NCBI GenBank assembly: GCA_023376005.1
Contig: CM042152.1
Location: forward strand, 69,580,139-69,644,138
Direction of reading: 5' to 3'
Source of the DNA: Doryteuthis pealeii
Taxonomy: Eukaryota; Mollusca; Cephalopoda; Myopsida; Loliginidae
Length of the DNA: 64,000 nt
This document shows positions 10,388 to 20,869 of the stretch, piece by piece (the first letter of the stretch is position 1; every line of letters starts with the position of its first letter). The notes below the pieces were generated by a model. The model was not told where the DNA came from. It did no database searches and saw only the letters and a list, made by a program, of their open reading frames with translations. Both the position numbers and the translations under genes were made by a program.

Positions 10388-10812
10388 AATTTAATTTTGT
10401 ATAAAAAAGGATCATTATTTTCTTAATGCTCAAAATAAAGCCTTTGATTTGTGAACCGCCCTGTCAGCTTATTTGATCACCGAACACATCTGCATCAAAT
10501 AATCATCTTTGCTTTCTCTGTGGATATGCATTGTACACAAAAAGAACCCAAAGTGATTTTTATTTGCTTTTAATGCACCATTTATATGTTGAGGAGGAGG
10601 AGGAGGAGGAGGAGGCACAGATAGCGTAATGGTTATTACCGCAGAAATTGAACTTGGTCAATCAAGTTCAAAAAACATTGTAGTTCCTAGTCAGACGCTC
10701 TACCAACTGAGCCAAACAATTTAGTACAATCTATCAATCCATCTTTTAGAGAGAGAGAGATGTGGTTAATGGGCTGTTATTGATAGATTATCAACCATAT
10801 GAAAATCATACA
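10353..10812. other. Simple repeats and tRNA-like scraps
   Basis: (TG)n near 10357-10374, (GAG)n at 10592-10614, a tRNA-like scrap GATAGCGTAATGGTTATTAC at 10621, a SINE-1 head remnant in reverse (GACGCTCTACCAACTGAGCC) near 10692, and (GA)n near 10750. No gene. Confidence 0.6.
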
Positions 10813-10945
10813 AGGAGGACCTGACACAAGGTCACATTTTTTTAAGAAGAGTAAAGCTGGTTTAAAGTTGGTGTTTTCCTTCTCTTATATTGGTTGACTA
10901 ACCAAGGTTAAAGAACTTAGTCTGCCCTACTTTTCACCCATAGCT
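10813..10945 (-). repeat. SINE-2 fragment
   Basis: Reverse SINE-2 body: CTGACACAAGGTCACATTTT, GACTAACCAAGGTTAAAGAA, TAGTCTGCCCTACTTTTCAC. The head is absent. Confidence 0.7.
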
Positions 10946-11586
10946 GAGGGATGTAACATAATAGGTGGGAAGAGAGAATGGAAAGAGCTAGAATTGTAAG
11001 AGAGACTTGTAGTTCAGCAAGGAAAATTTTTAGGATGAGTCAGCACAACGTGGCATGGCATTTTCTTATTGGTCGAGTGGTGTCACATTGAAAAATGTGG
11101 AAGAGTAGGATTGAGAGATGAGTGTGGAATCAGTTTGGAATGATGCATTGATGGAGTGAGACATGTCTCTACTCAGAGCAGTTTGACTTGAGGGAAAATA
11201 AAAATACCTTATGAGGAAAAAAAATAAGTTTCTCCTTGTGTTATTACTAAAAACTATAAATGACACTAGGCAAGATATCTTCCAGCATCCCAAGCTCAGA
11301 AAAACATCAAAGAATTACCAGCCAACTCAACACCAGCCCAGCAATCAGATTCAAGCCTCTCCACGTAGTACAGGTCCAGAGATAAATATACAATTATTTT
11401 TAATGGCACATCATGACTCCATTTCAAATTAGGCATTTTAAAACAGCCTCGTATTTGTTCAATAAAACAATGACCCCCAGTAAATAATTATTAAATGGGA
11501 TTGTAGCGGACAAGCTATGATATCAAATAAATGAAGGTTGTCTTTGTATATATGTCGTTCATTATCTCAAGCAATGAGAGGGTTTA

Positions 11587-11916
11587 TCTATACATATATA
11601 AAGGGCAGTTTGTGTGTATGTATGTCTAGAGGAAACTACAAAAATAAAACAATTGATAACAAAGTAAATCTATATATGCATTCACTATCACCAGAGCTTG
11701 GTTTTTGTGAAAAAATAATGAAGACTTTATTCATGTTCGTGAATATATTTAAAAATTAGAATTTGAATAGTAAGAGAAAGGAAAGTCATAGGCAGTGTTC
11801 ATGATTAAAACATAAACAAATCAATTATGAAGACCAAAAAAAATCAATGAATCTGTGAGACCCACTTTTTAACCCCCCCTCCCTCTACCCAGGCAATGCC
11901 GGGTAGCCGCTTCTAG
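11587..11916 (+). mobile_element. Hel-2, complete non-autonomous Helitron-like element
   Basis: 330 bp starting TCTATACATATATAAAGGGC and ending with a hairpin (CTACCC, then GGGTAG) followed a few bases later by CTAG. The base before the start is A and the base after the end is T. A 5' TC, a subterminal 3' hairpin, CTRR and A/T target without duplication are the accepted Helitron hallmarks. No Rep/helicase coding region. Copies at 14245, 17474 and 18094. Confidence 0.82.
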
Positions 11917-12884
11917 TATTTTATAAAGTTACTTATCTTGGTGAGCATGTCAACAAGGAGCCAAATCCCAAATTATTTTGTGTCTTCAGTGTTTGCCCAA
12001 ATCTTCAGGGTCGAAGTTATACTGACTGATCTCCCTAAGGTTTTTTTTTTTGTAATTGACTGTATCTGAACCAGAATTGGTGTCCAAAAATTGGGGCTTA
12101 ATTCCTATTATTTAAGATGCATTCCTGTGGCGAATTCTACAAATTGTTTTAAAGTAGCATTCCCAGTTGATTTTTTTTATTTGAGGTTATTATTATTTAA
12201 TCTCATTCGTTATATAGAGCTTTGTAAATAGAGTTCAGAACTGTTTGAATTATGCAAATATCCCCAGTGGTTCAAAAGTTATGAGAATTTAGGGAAAAAT
12301 TGGGGGTAAAAAAGTGGACATGATTTGTTAAAAAAAAATGTCAAATCACGGACCAAATCAAAACAAGAAATTTAGTAATTTCTTCACCATTTCTTTATTT
12401 TTGAAACAATTTTGATAAAACTTTGAATTCTTATGTAAAATTGTATGTTCTTTCTGATTCTGCACTTACATTTTATGTATCTCTGTGCTAGAACTCCTTA
12501 TTTGGGGAATAAAAAGTAGGGATATCAAGATTTTTTTTTTTTTAAAGTTTAGCACAAGAATATTCAACATTTTAATTTTATTTGGCATATATATATATAG
12601 TATTAATTTATATGAATAACATCACTTTGGACTTAAAAATACCTTTTTAAATACCTCTCAACAGGGAGAGAGAGAAGAGATGATTCAAGTGGAGTGATTA
12701 GTATCCAGTAAAATCAGGCGTGTTGGTGAGTTGAAAACACAGGTGCATCGATTGACTGAAATCCCTTGAGTAAACGAAAGAAAGAAAGAAAGAATGTGAC
12801 GAAGAAGATGAAAAAAAAAACAAACTGTAAACAGAAAAATGAAAAGAGAAAACAAGAGACACAAAATCTTAAGTATTGAAACTG
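11917..12884. other. Unassigned AT-rich sequence
   Basis: No gene or named repeat recognised. Short poly-T runs near 12042 and 12531, a (GAAA)n run at 12775-12794 and a (TA)n at 12588-12599. Confidence 0.4.
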
Positions 12885-13028
12885 TAGTTTCATCGAGGAT
12901 TTGAACTCTGGTTGACGAGTCCATTTCCTATGACTCTAATCAATTACACCACAGTCCTAAACTGGATTTGAACTCTGGTCACCAATTTCATTTCATTGGG
13001 ACAATAACCGTTACGCTATGTGCACCTC
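12885..13028 (-). repeat. Two SINE-2 heads in tandem
   Basis: Two reverse tRNA-like heads: GAGGATTTGAACTCTGGTTG with ACTCTAATCAATTACACCAC, then CTGGATTTGAACTCTGGTCA with ATAACCGTTACGCTATG. Each corresponds to a B box and an A box. The bodies are missing. Confidence 0.7.
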
Positions 13029-13132
13029 TATCAAATATGCTGAACATCCTCTAGTTGTATAAAATACATGATGAGATATTATGTAACAATTGATTAGCTT
13101 TATCTTTTCTCAATCAATTTCTTTGATTATAT

Positions 13133-13136
<4 letters not shown>

Positions 13137-13172
<36 letters not shown>
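13137..13172. repeat. (TA)n microsatellite
   Basis: About 18 TA units. Confidence 0.95.
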
Positions 13173-13176
<4 letters not shown>

Positions 13177-13316
13177 AGAAATATTGATCTTCTAATAATT
13201 GATTGATTGGTTCGATATTTTATGTTTTTTTCATCTTCTGGCTAAAATCAATATTAGATGCTAAATATGGGCTGAATCAATTACCCTAAATTCTATTCAG
13301 TTTAAAAAAAAAAAAA

Positions 13317-13560
13317 GTCATTGGGGTGGCCTAAAGTCTGTATCAGCCAGACAGCAACGGAGTCGATCCCCTTTTCATTAGCGCTAAACAAAGGAGATTG
13401 TTTTTGGCATTTGAGATAAAGTGCCACGCCTACGATCAGCTCTCCCCCTTACCGCACAGATCCCTGTGCTACTCATATGCTGAGTTGACGAGGGCTGGTA
13501 TCGAACCAAGAAACTTGTGGTTCCTAGTTGGACACTCCACTGACTGAGCTAAACCGATTC
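13317..13560 (-). mobile_element. SINE-1, tRNA-derived
   Basis: Reverse copy beginning at its 3' end TCATTGGGGTGGCCTAAAGT and ending with the head complement GACTGAGCTAAACC. (TA)n follows on the head side. Confidence 0.87.
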
Positions 13561-13564
13561 TGTT

Positions 13565-13603
<39 letters not shown>

Positions 13604-13617
13604 AAACATATTCTCAA

Positions 13618-13636
13618 ATTTACTTCCATTTTTTCT

Positions 13637-13720
<84 letters not shown>

Positions 13721-13775
13721 TATATATATATAAAATAGAGAGACAGAAAGAGATGAGGAAAAAATGGAAGTAAAT
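13618..13775. repeat. Fold-back with (TC)n and (TA)n arms
   Basis: The outer arms ATTTACTTCCATTTTTTC and its complement AAAAAATGGAAGTAAAT enclose (TC)n, (TA)n and an AGAGAGACAGAAAGAGATGA return. The whole segment could fold into one long hairpin. The return arm is degenerate. Confidence 0.75.
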
Positions 13776-13840
13776 CTGACAATATGTAATTTTATAAAAA
13801 ATGAAAAAACACAAGTTTCATTGACAAGTGATGTTTAATA

Positions 13841-13885
13841 AGCTGATGCTGCAGTGTTTCGGTTTGTTTAACAAACCTTCATCAG
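13841..13885 (-). ncRNA. Hammerhead-like ribozyme motif
   Basis: Minus strand: CTGATGA, an extra A, stem GGTTTG with loop TTAAA and CAAACC, GAAA, then the near-palindrome ACACTGCAGCAT followed by C. This matches core, stem II, GAAA, stem III and NUH cleavage site in order. Stem I is not convincing, and the extra A next to stem II departs from the consensus, so activity is doubtful. Confidence 0.5.
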
Positions 13886-13901
13886 GGCCTTCATTTGTTG
13901 A

Positions 13902-13981
13902 TATTCAAATATGTGAAAAAGGCATAATTTAAAACACCAAAGTTACTTGGCGTTTTAAATTGTCTTTTTCACATATTTGAA
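13902..13981. repeat. Perfect-looking hairpin
   Basis: ATTCAAATATGTGAAAAAG... returns as CTTTTTCACATATTTGAAT with arms of about 35 bp that also pair AATTTAAAACACCAA with TTGGCGTTTTAAATT. The loop is a few bases around AGTTAC. Confidence 0.8.
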
Positions 13982-13989
13982 TGTTCATT

Positions 13990-14170
13990 TTTGAATACTT
14001 ATAAAACTATCAGAATTTTGTATTATTTAGATTTTTGGACTGTTGACCTCATCTTTATTGCTATATACACAACATTTCAGCCGATGTGCTCTCTGGCCTT
14101 CTTCAGGTGTTTCTTGTCAAATTCGGGAACTCTCATGTTTGTAATTAGGAGCTTTCATGGAACTTCAAAG
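13990..14170 (-). repeat. GATGAGG repeat with hammerhead-like core
   Basis: Minus-strand copy of the 3161 family. It retains AAACACCTGAAGAAGGCC, ATCGGCTGAAATGTTGTG and CAATAAAGATGAGGTCAA. Upstream of the core it preserves the conserved ATGAAAGCTCC start of the short reading frame described for 49250-49605, with a one-base frameshift. Confidence 0.6.
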
Positions 14171-14244
14171 CAAACCCTTCATTGAATCCATTGTGGTAGA
14201 TTGATATGATTCATCTATTTGATTCTCATAATGTTTCCTAACAT

Positions 14245-14649
14245 AGTATGCAGCAGCTGCATTGTCTGGGTAGAGGGGGATTTTTAAAAGTTAGCCCCGC
14301 AGATCCATATTACTGAATCGTGAGTTGAATCCTCGTGGGATGCGCCATTTAAATCCCTTTGTAAAAAAAAAATAGACCTTGCATTGATCCAGCTACTCTG
14401 AAAAGAAATATTAATGTCTACTATCTAAAATATTATATGAACAAAAAAAATCCATGCTGTTATCATTTAAATTTTATTTTTTAATTATCTTCACGAATAT
14501 AAATCAAATCTCTATTATTTTTGCTCAAAAACCAAGCCCTGGTGATATTTAATGTGTATATATATATTTACTTTGTTGTTAATTGTTTCATTTTCGATGT
14601 TTCCTCCAGACATACATATACATACAACTGCCCTTTATATATGTATAGA
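14245..14649 (-). mobile_element. Hel-2, diverged copy
   Basis: Reads in reverse from a decayed hairpin end (TCTGGGTAGAGGGGGA) to ATATATGTATAGA, the complement of the TC-start. The internal blocks CCTTGCATTGATCCAGC, CAAGCCCTGGTGATATTTAA and GTTTCCTCCAGACATAC match 18094-18477. The terminal CTAG is not preserved. Confidence 0.7.
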
Positions 14650-15604
14650 TAGATACCTTTTTTTTTTATTAAGGATTGCTTATAATATGCTAAAAATTTG
14701 AAACTATTCTTATTATTACACTTATAATTACACTTTATGTTTTCAAGGTCGAATATATAATAGCTGTTTTTAAGGCAGTTTTTTATGCTGAATCCAAAAA
14801 TCTTACTCATTTTTTTCTAAACAGATCAAATTTTTAAGATACAAGCTCTTACTTGAAATGTATAAACAGTATTATAGCTGCAACAAGTAAAATCACAGGC
14901 TTTTGAATTAGTGTTATTATCTTGAACAACTTATTCAAGTACATCTTAAAAACCAGACCTGACTAAACACAATGAATGGTATTTTTTAATTCAGCATAAA
15001 ATGGTGATCAAATATTACTTGATAAAACTTTGAGCTTTGGAAAAATTTTTTGATGCAGGCCAGTGTTATTGGGCAGTTATAGTATTTGAATGATTAAAAT
15101 CAAAGTTGGAATTGAATATAGGAAATGATTTGATAGGAAATTTTGCTGAAACAATAAATAATCTTAATGGTCATCCAAAATGGACAAATACAATTTGAAG
15201 TGACAAAAACCAATTTGCAGCTAATTGAAAAACAAAACAAATGTTTCAACTTGTTTATGTTACAGACGGAAATTAGTTGGCTTTTATTGTAGACGGATAC
15301 TTTCCAGGGGAAACATGTTGTTAATTTTCTGATCAGTAAATATTGGTTTCATTGCAGCTGCTTCCTGGAAATAAATGGTACTTTTTCTTTCTTTCTTTTT
15401 CTTTTTGTACCCCCCCCCCTTTTTTGTTACTTTTTTTTTTACTACCTGCTCTGTTGTATTAACTCAAATGGTTGTCATCAAAACGTTTCTAGATTTGTAA
15501 ATATCTACTAGCTGAGGTTTCTCTCTACACAGGTTCAAATAAAGTCCTATTATTATTGCATCTAATAATAGACAATAACCAGTGGGAAGCTATGTTGCTG
15601 CAAG
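14650..15604. other. Unassigned AT-rich sequence
   Basis: No gene or named repeat recognised. A (CTTT)n run lies at 15383-15400, a C-run at 15411-15419 and a poly-T tract near 15430. Confidence 0.4.
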
Positions 15605-15780
15605 ACATAATCATTTCTATTTCTCTGAATGTTTGAGATGAGACTTGATGATTAAAGGTTCCCGAGTCCGACAAGAAATACCTGAAGAAGGCCGAAGGGC
15701 ACATCAGCTGAAACGTTGTACAGATAACAATGGAGATGAGGACAATAGTCCGAATAACACAGATAATACTAATAATCATT
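15605..15780 (+). repeat. GATGAGG repeat with hammerhead-like core
   Basis: Plus-strand copy: GATGAGACTTGATGATTAAA, GGTTCCCGAGTCCGACAAG, ACCTGAAGAAGGCC, CAGCTGAAACGTTGTACAG, GAGATGAGGACAATAGTCC. The stretch after GAAA (ACGTTGTACA) looks like the first half of a palindromic stem III that is interrupted before its UC site. Confidence 0.6.
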
Positions 15781-15803
15781 TCTCTTGGTAAAATGATTAT
15801 TCA

Positions 15804-16265
15804 CTAGCAGGACCTGTGGATAATACCACAATATGAAAATTTAATTATTACAACGTTTGATATGTTTACTTAAGAGCTATTACTACATAGTTCAATATGT
15901 AAAAAATATAATAATCTTGATTTAACTCTTTCTCAGTCTTTGTTTTTTCTTTCCTTTCTTCTTTGCATCTTTTCTTTATGTTCAATTGAAACTGATTAAC
16001 ATTATCGGTTCTACGCACTCACCCCCTCTCTTTATCTTTCCTCTACTCTCTTTCTTTCTTATATTTCTTCTGTGTATCATGTCCTTTTTCTTCCCTTTCT
16101 TTCTTTATTATGAAAACAGAATGGTCACTATTTAGCTGAGGTGACAACACACTTAAGAAATAATAATTCAGTGGATAAGCAACACCAGATAATCACGATT
16201 TGCATTTTTCATTTCATCTTGGACAATTTAGACATTCTCATTTTTAACCATTTTGTTATATATAT
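15804..16265 (-). mobile_element. Hel-3, minus-strand copy
   Basis: Begins with CTAGCAGGACCTGT, the complement of the Hel-3 3' end (compare 50225-50228), and continues through AATCTTGATTTAACTC, the CTTTCTTTCC-rich body and CAACACCAGATAATCACGAT. The 5' terminal region is decayed before (TA)n. Confidence 0.65.
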
Positions 16266-16269
16266 ATAA

Positions 16270-16510
16270 GGGCTGGTTTAGCTCAGTCGGTAGAGCGTTC
16301 GGCTAGGAATCACAATACCGGCCCTCGCCAACTCAGCATATGAGTAGCACAGGAACCTGTGCGGTAAAATGAGGAGCTGATGGTAAGTGTGGCGCTCCAC
16401 CTCAGATGCTAAAATAATCTCCTTGGTCTAGCGCTAGTGAAAAGGGGATCGACTCCTTCGCTGTCTGGCTGATACCAACATTAGGCAGTGCCGATGATTT
16501 TACTTTTACT
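16270..16510 (+). mobile_element. SINE-1, B box deleted
   Basis: Head GGTTTAGCTCAGTCGGTAGA is intact, but the B-box region is deleted between GGAATCACAA and TACCGGCCCTCGCCA. The remainder is a good match. Such a copy should be a poor pol III template. Confidence 0.87.
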
Positions 16511-16514
16511 TATA

Positions 16515-17165
16515 TCTTATTATAATGGAGATTGTGTGTTTTTCTGTCTGTAACCGAAACTATATTCCTACTCAAGTCACAATTCTCTTAGTTATTGACA
16601 TCACATTCTCCATGTTTTTATTTTATCTAAACCTCAATTATTAATAAAATTGTCTACATTATTAATACTGTTAACTATGTCTACATACTGAGAACAGCAA
16701 TTTATTTATATTATACAACAAAATAGCGGTTTATAGTGTGAACGGAATGTTAATTGCATAATTGATATAAAAAATCGAATTTATAATAAAGATGTGCTTA
16801 GTATTATTGATTTCTAACTGTTTGGTTTTTATTTTAATGAATATAAGCAAAAAACTCTTCAATGAATCATAAAATGAAATCCATTAAATAAGATAAAATA
16901 ACTGTCATTTTATTCTTTACTTCCTCTTATAACTAAATACTAATTTAGAAAATAACAATGAAAGACGAGAGTGATGGAAGAGTAAGTTTCAGTGGTTCCA
17001 TTTTTTTTATATACTCCCTCTGTTTCAAATTTTATTATACTCCCTCTGTTTCAAATCTTTTTATCTGTATTCTTAATTTAGTTTATTAGCCTTTCTAATT
17101 TAAATACAATTTTTTATTACATTAAAACTTAAATACTTGCACCCGGAGGGTGCATATATATTGCT
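16515..17165 (+). mobile_element. Hel-1, near-complete non-autonomous Helitron-like element
   Basis: Starts TCTTATTATAATGGAGATTG after an A. It ends with the hairpin TGCACCCGGAGGGTGCA (17138-17154) and ATATATATTGCT running into (TA)n, so the final CTAG is lost. It contains a short tandem ACTCCCTCTGTTTCAAAT duplication. Sister copies: 37349-37935 (minus) and 52074-52703. Confidence 0.8.
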
Positions 17166-17473
17166 ATATATATATATATATGTGTGTAATTTGTGTCTAA
17201 AATTGAATAAAAGCAAAAAAAAAGGTAATTCTATTCATATTTAGACTAAGAACTTTTTGTTTGGTTTTCAATAATCTAGAGAAACATCCTTTCAAAGATT
17301 ACCACATTCTTGGTACTCATAAAGGGTCGGGTTGAATATATCTCATAAAACATTGTTGTCTTAACAAAACAACCACAAAAAAATGATTTTGCCTTGATAA
17401 TCTGAAAATCAATATTGTTATTTTGTTTTTCAGGCCATTTGAATATTTGTTTTTGTTTTATCTTTATATTGAA
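17166..17473. other. Unassigned AT-rich sequence
   Basis: (TA)n at the start, then AT-rich sequence without a recognisable gene or repeat. Confidence 0.35.
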
Positions 17474-17651
17474 CTAGAAGTGGCTACCCAACATCCCCTT
17501 GAAACCCTGGTGTATTGATTGGTTTACTTTTAAGATTTATAAATGCTGGATATTTTTAAGAATTTCAATGCTATTTCTATGTATATTTGGATTTAAATAT
17601 AAATCAAATCTTTATAATTTTTGCAGAAAAAGCAAGAACTGATGATATTTA

Positions 17652-17686
<35 letters not shown>

Positions 17687-18093
17687 TATATTTAGTTTGT
17701 TGTTAATTGTTACACTTTTGTAGTTCCATCCGGACATACCATATTTGACGGCATATAAGACGCACCCCCATTTCAGCAGGTCAAAATTTTTAGTGTATTT
17801 AAGCATATATTGTTGAAAACAGTCTACCATACGCTCCTGTTAACCTGATTATAACAATACCAGCAATAAAATAAGGATGCATGGAGTTTAGGGTTGGTAA
17901 AAGTACTGAGTGTAAGCTGGGTTAGTGAGCACCATAGAGAAGATTAGCCTAGGCCTACGGGGGTTCTCAAACTTCACCTACGATGTATAAGACGCAGGGC
18001 AATTTTTTTAGCCATAATTTTTTTTTAAAGTGTGTCTTATATGCCGTCAAATATGGTACATTACATACACACCAACTGCCCTTTATATATATA
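17474..18093 (-). mobile_element. Hel-2 interrupted by a MITE
   Basis: Starts at CTAGAAGTGGCTACCC (complement of the 3' hairpin/CTAG end) and finishes at AACTGCCCTTTATATATATA, the 5' end. The 320-bp MITE at 17738-18057 splits it. Directly abuts the next Hel-2 copy at 18094. Confidence 0.75.
17738..18057. mobile_element. MITE-C nested in Hel-2
   Basis: Inverted ends ACCATATTTGACGGCATATA and TATATGCCGTCAAATATGGT. The flanks carry a 4-bp direct repeat ACAT (17734-17737, 18058-18061), and excision restores a Hel-2 sequence. The interior holds no coding region. Superfamily not determined. Confidence 0.8.
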
Positions 18094-18477
18094 CTAGAAG
18101 CGTCTCCCTGGCGTCGCCTGGGTAGAGGGGGGGATTTTTTAAGTTAGTCCTGCAGATCCATTATTACTGAATCGTGAGTTGGGTCCTCGTAGAATGCCTA
18201 ATTTAGAATCCCTACGTAAAAAAGACCTTGCATTGATCCAGCCACTCTGCAAAGAAACGTTAATGTCCACTATTTAAAATATTAAACACAAAAAAAATTC
18301 CATGCTGTTATCAGTTGAATTTTACTTTATAAATAAGATCTCTATCATTTTTGCTCAAAATCCAAGCCCTGGTGATATTTAATGTGTATATATATTTACT
18401 TTGTCATTAATTGTTTTATTTTCGAGGTTTCCTCTGGACATACAGATTCACACAAATGCCCTTTATATATGTATAGA
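18094..18477 (-). mobile_element. Hel-2, near-complete copy
   Basis: From CTAGAAGCGTCTCCC (complement of the CTAG end) to CTTTATATATGTATAGA. The internal blocks match 14245-14649. A further ~50 bp Hel-2 5' end duplicate follows at 18481-18530. Confidence 0.78.
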
Positions 18478-18532
18478 TTACATTCGGACATACATACACA
18501 CAACTGCCCTTTATATATGTATACATAGATTA

Positions 18533-18730
18533 TTATTTTTTTCTTTCTTTTGCTGTTTTTCTCTGTTTAATAACTATCATCTTTTCTTTTTTCTTTTCTT
18601 TCTTTAGGTAAGTCTTGTAGGAAATTTTCTCTCCATTTTTCATTGTGATTCTCATTCTGTAAGTACCGATTTTCTCATTAGTGTCTTTTTTTTTTTTTTT
18701 TTTCATTTTTTTTTTTTTTTTTTTCAAACA
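18533..18730. repeat. Poly-T / CTTT-rich tract
   Basis: TTTCTTTC runs and two long T tracts at about 18687-18723. The open frames here are homopolymer artefacts. Confidence 0.85.
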
Positions 18731-18859
18731 CTTTTATTCTACAAAAAAGAACATTCCAGTCTGTAATTATAAGATAATTAGTGTTTTCTTTTACTTACAA
18801 GGACATTTTTTGAAGCATGAATAGTCACAAACTGATACAAATAGTACAAAATAGATTAC

Positions 18860-19290
18860 AGCTTTATATATATATATATATATTATATATATATATATAT
18901 TATGGACATATTTATGTCTATGTGTGTGTGTGTTTGTAGATGTGTCTGTGTGTGTGTGTCTATGTCTGTAGATGTTTATGTGTGTCTGTTGTAGATGTTT
19001 ATGTGTGTGTGTGTCTGTCTGTTTGTAGATGTTTATGTGTGTGTGTCTGTCTGTTTGTAGATGTTTGTGTGTCTGTCTGTCTGTAGATGTTTGTGTGTCT
19101 GTCTGTCTGTAGATGTTTGTCTGTCTGTTGTCTGTTTGTAGATGTTGTGTGTCTGTCTATAGATGTTGTGTGTGTGTGTGTGTCTGTAGATGTTTATGTG
19201 TGTGTGTGTGTGTGTCTGTCTGTTTGTAGATGTTTGTGTGTGTGTCTGTCTGTCTGTTTGTAGATGTTTGTGTGTGTGTGTGTCTATGTT
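18860..19290 (+). repeat. (TA)n then TGTAGATGTTT minisatellite
   Basis: (TA)n is followed by about a dozen variable-length units of TGTGTGTCTGTCTGTTTGTAGATGTTTA type. Unit length varies by slippage of the TG and CTGT parts. Confidence 0.9.
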
Positions 19291-19502
19291 TAAATATTTG
19301 AGTGCATATTATTATTACTTATCAATGATATATGTGTATATGCTTATAAGCGATTAGCAAAGGACTAATCACAAATTAGGATATAAAATCAAGGAAAAGA
19401 AAATTCAAAAAACTTTCCTATTTTTTGGCATGACTTTTTGCTAGAATTAAGGAAACTTTAAGGAAACAATTATCAATGAAAATAATCTGACACTAGATAT
19501 GT

Positions 19503-19572
19503 GTGGTCCCACCTCAGACACAAAATTAATCTCCCTGGTCTAGCCCTTGGAAAAAGGGGATAGACTTTGTAT
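19503..19572 (+). repeat. SINE-1 body fragment
   Basis: GTCCCACCTCAGACACAAAA, CTCCCTGGTCTAGCCC and AAAAGGGGATAGACTTTG correspond to the 3' third of SINE-1. Head and centre are missing. Confidence 0.75.
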
Positions 19573-19599
19573 TTTTATGTGTATATATATATATATATA

Positions 19600-20060
19600 T
19601 ATGGAGGTGTGTGTGAGTCTAAATGTGTGTGTGTGTGTCTCAGTATGTATGTACGTGTGTGTGTGCGTTTAAATGTGTGTGTTTAAATATGTGTGTGTGT
19701 GTGTTTAAATGTGTGTGTGTGTGTTTAAATATGTGTATATGTGTGTGTGTGTTAAATATGTATATGTGTGTGTGTGTGTGTTTATGTATATGTGTGTGTG
19801 TGTTTAAATATGTATGTGTGTGTTTAATATGTGTGTGTGTGTGTTTAAATATGTGTGTGTGTGTGTGTAAATATGTGTGTGTGTATGTGTGTCTAACTAT
19901 GTATGTGTGTGTAACTATGTATGTGTGTATGTGTGTATAACTATGTATGTGTATGTGTGTCTAACTGTGTATGTGTGTATGTGTGTCTAACTATGTATGT
20001 GTATGTGTGTGTGTTTCTGTGTATGTCTAAATATGTATGTATATTTGTGTTTGTATACCT
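19600..20060 (+). repeat. TG-rich minisatellite
   Basis: (TG)n broken regularly by TTTAAATATG or CTAACTATG units. The Cys/Val-rich open frame across it reads the repeat and is not a gene. Confidence 0.9.
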
Positions 20061-20079
20061 GAATTTGTATCAATGTCTC

Positions 20080-20097
20080 TATCTATCTATCTATCTA

Positions 20098-20162
<65 letters not shown>

Positions 20163-20361
20163 GTGTGTGTGTGTGTGTGTTTCAGTATTTATATATATGT
20201 GTTTTTTAAATATATATATTTGTGTACATTCAAATATACATTTTTTGTATATTCAAATATGTATATATATTTGAAGTGTGTGTATATTTAAATATGTATA
20301 TATATTGAAGTGTGTGTATACTTAAATATGTATAAATATTTGTTTGTGTGTGTGTGTATAT

Positions 20362-20400
<39 letters not shown>
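20080..20400. repeat. (TATC)n and (TA)n microsatellites
   Basis: ATCT repeats lead into (TA)n near 20100-20140. A second (TA)n lies near 20356-20400, with TATGTGTGTGTG units between. Confidence 0.9.
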
Positions 20401-20403
<3 letters not shown>

Positions 20404-20539
20404 CGTTTGTGTCTAAGTGTATATTTGAGTATGCAAGTATATTTGTATGAATATATCTGTCTTTATATATCTATGTATTTATATACACATGTATGTATTT
20501 ATATATCTATATATTTATATACACGTATATTTATTTTGA

Positions 20540-20551
20540 ACCCATAACAAC

Positions 20552-20593
<42 letters not shown>

Positions 20594-20690
20594 GATACAC
20601 ATAAATGTATATAAATATATATACATTTATGTGTATTTAAATATCTATGTATATATATATTTATATAAAAAGTGTTGTTATGAGTTCAAA
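20540..20690. repeat. Fold-back element
   Basis: GAACCCATAACAACACTTTA and TAAAAAGTGTTGTTATGAGTTC pair as outer arms. ATACACATAAATGTATATAA pairs with its complement in the centre. The arms contain (TA)n. Confidence 0.8.
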
Positions 20691-20777
20691 GTGAGAAAAT
20701 TAAATATTTTATAAAAAAGAGGGTCCACAAAATTGATTATGTTTTTAAAAAAATATTTTAATTATTTTTTTACATTT

Positions 20778-20806
20778 GCGACACGTGTTTCAGATCTTCT
20801 TCAGGC
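20778..20806 (-). ncRNA. Hammerhead-like motif, minimal
   Basis: Minus strand: CTGAAGA, AGATCT, GAAA, then the perfect palindrome ACACGTGT followed by C. Core, GAAA, stem III and UC cleavage site are in the expected order, but stem II is reduced to a self-complementary hexamer and stem I is not apparent. Confidence 0.4.
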
Positions 20807-20869
20807 ATTAATTAACCATGTTCTGTACAAATATGAATATGTACATGCATATATTTATATACATGTATC

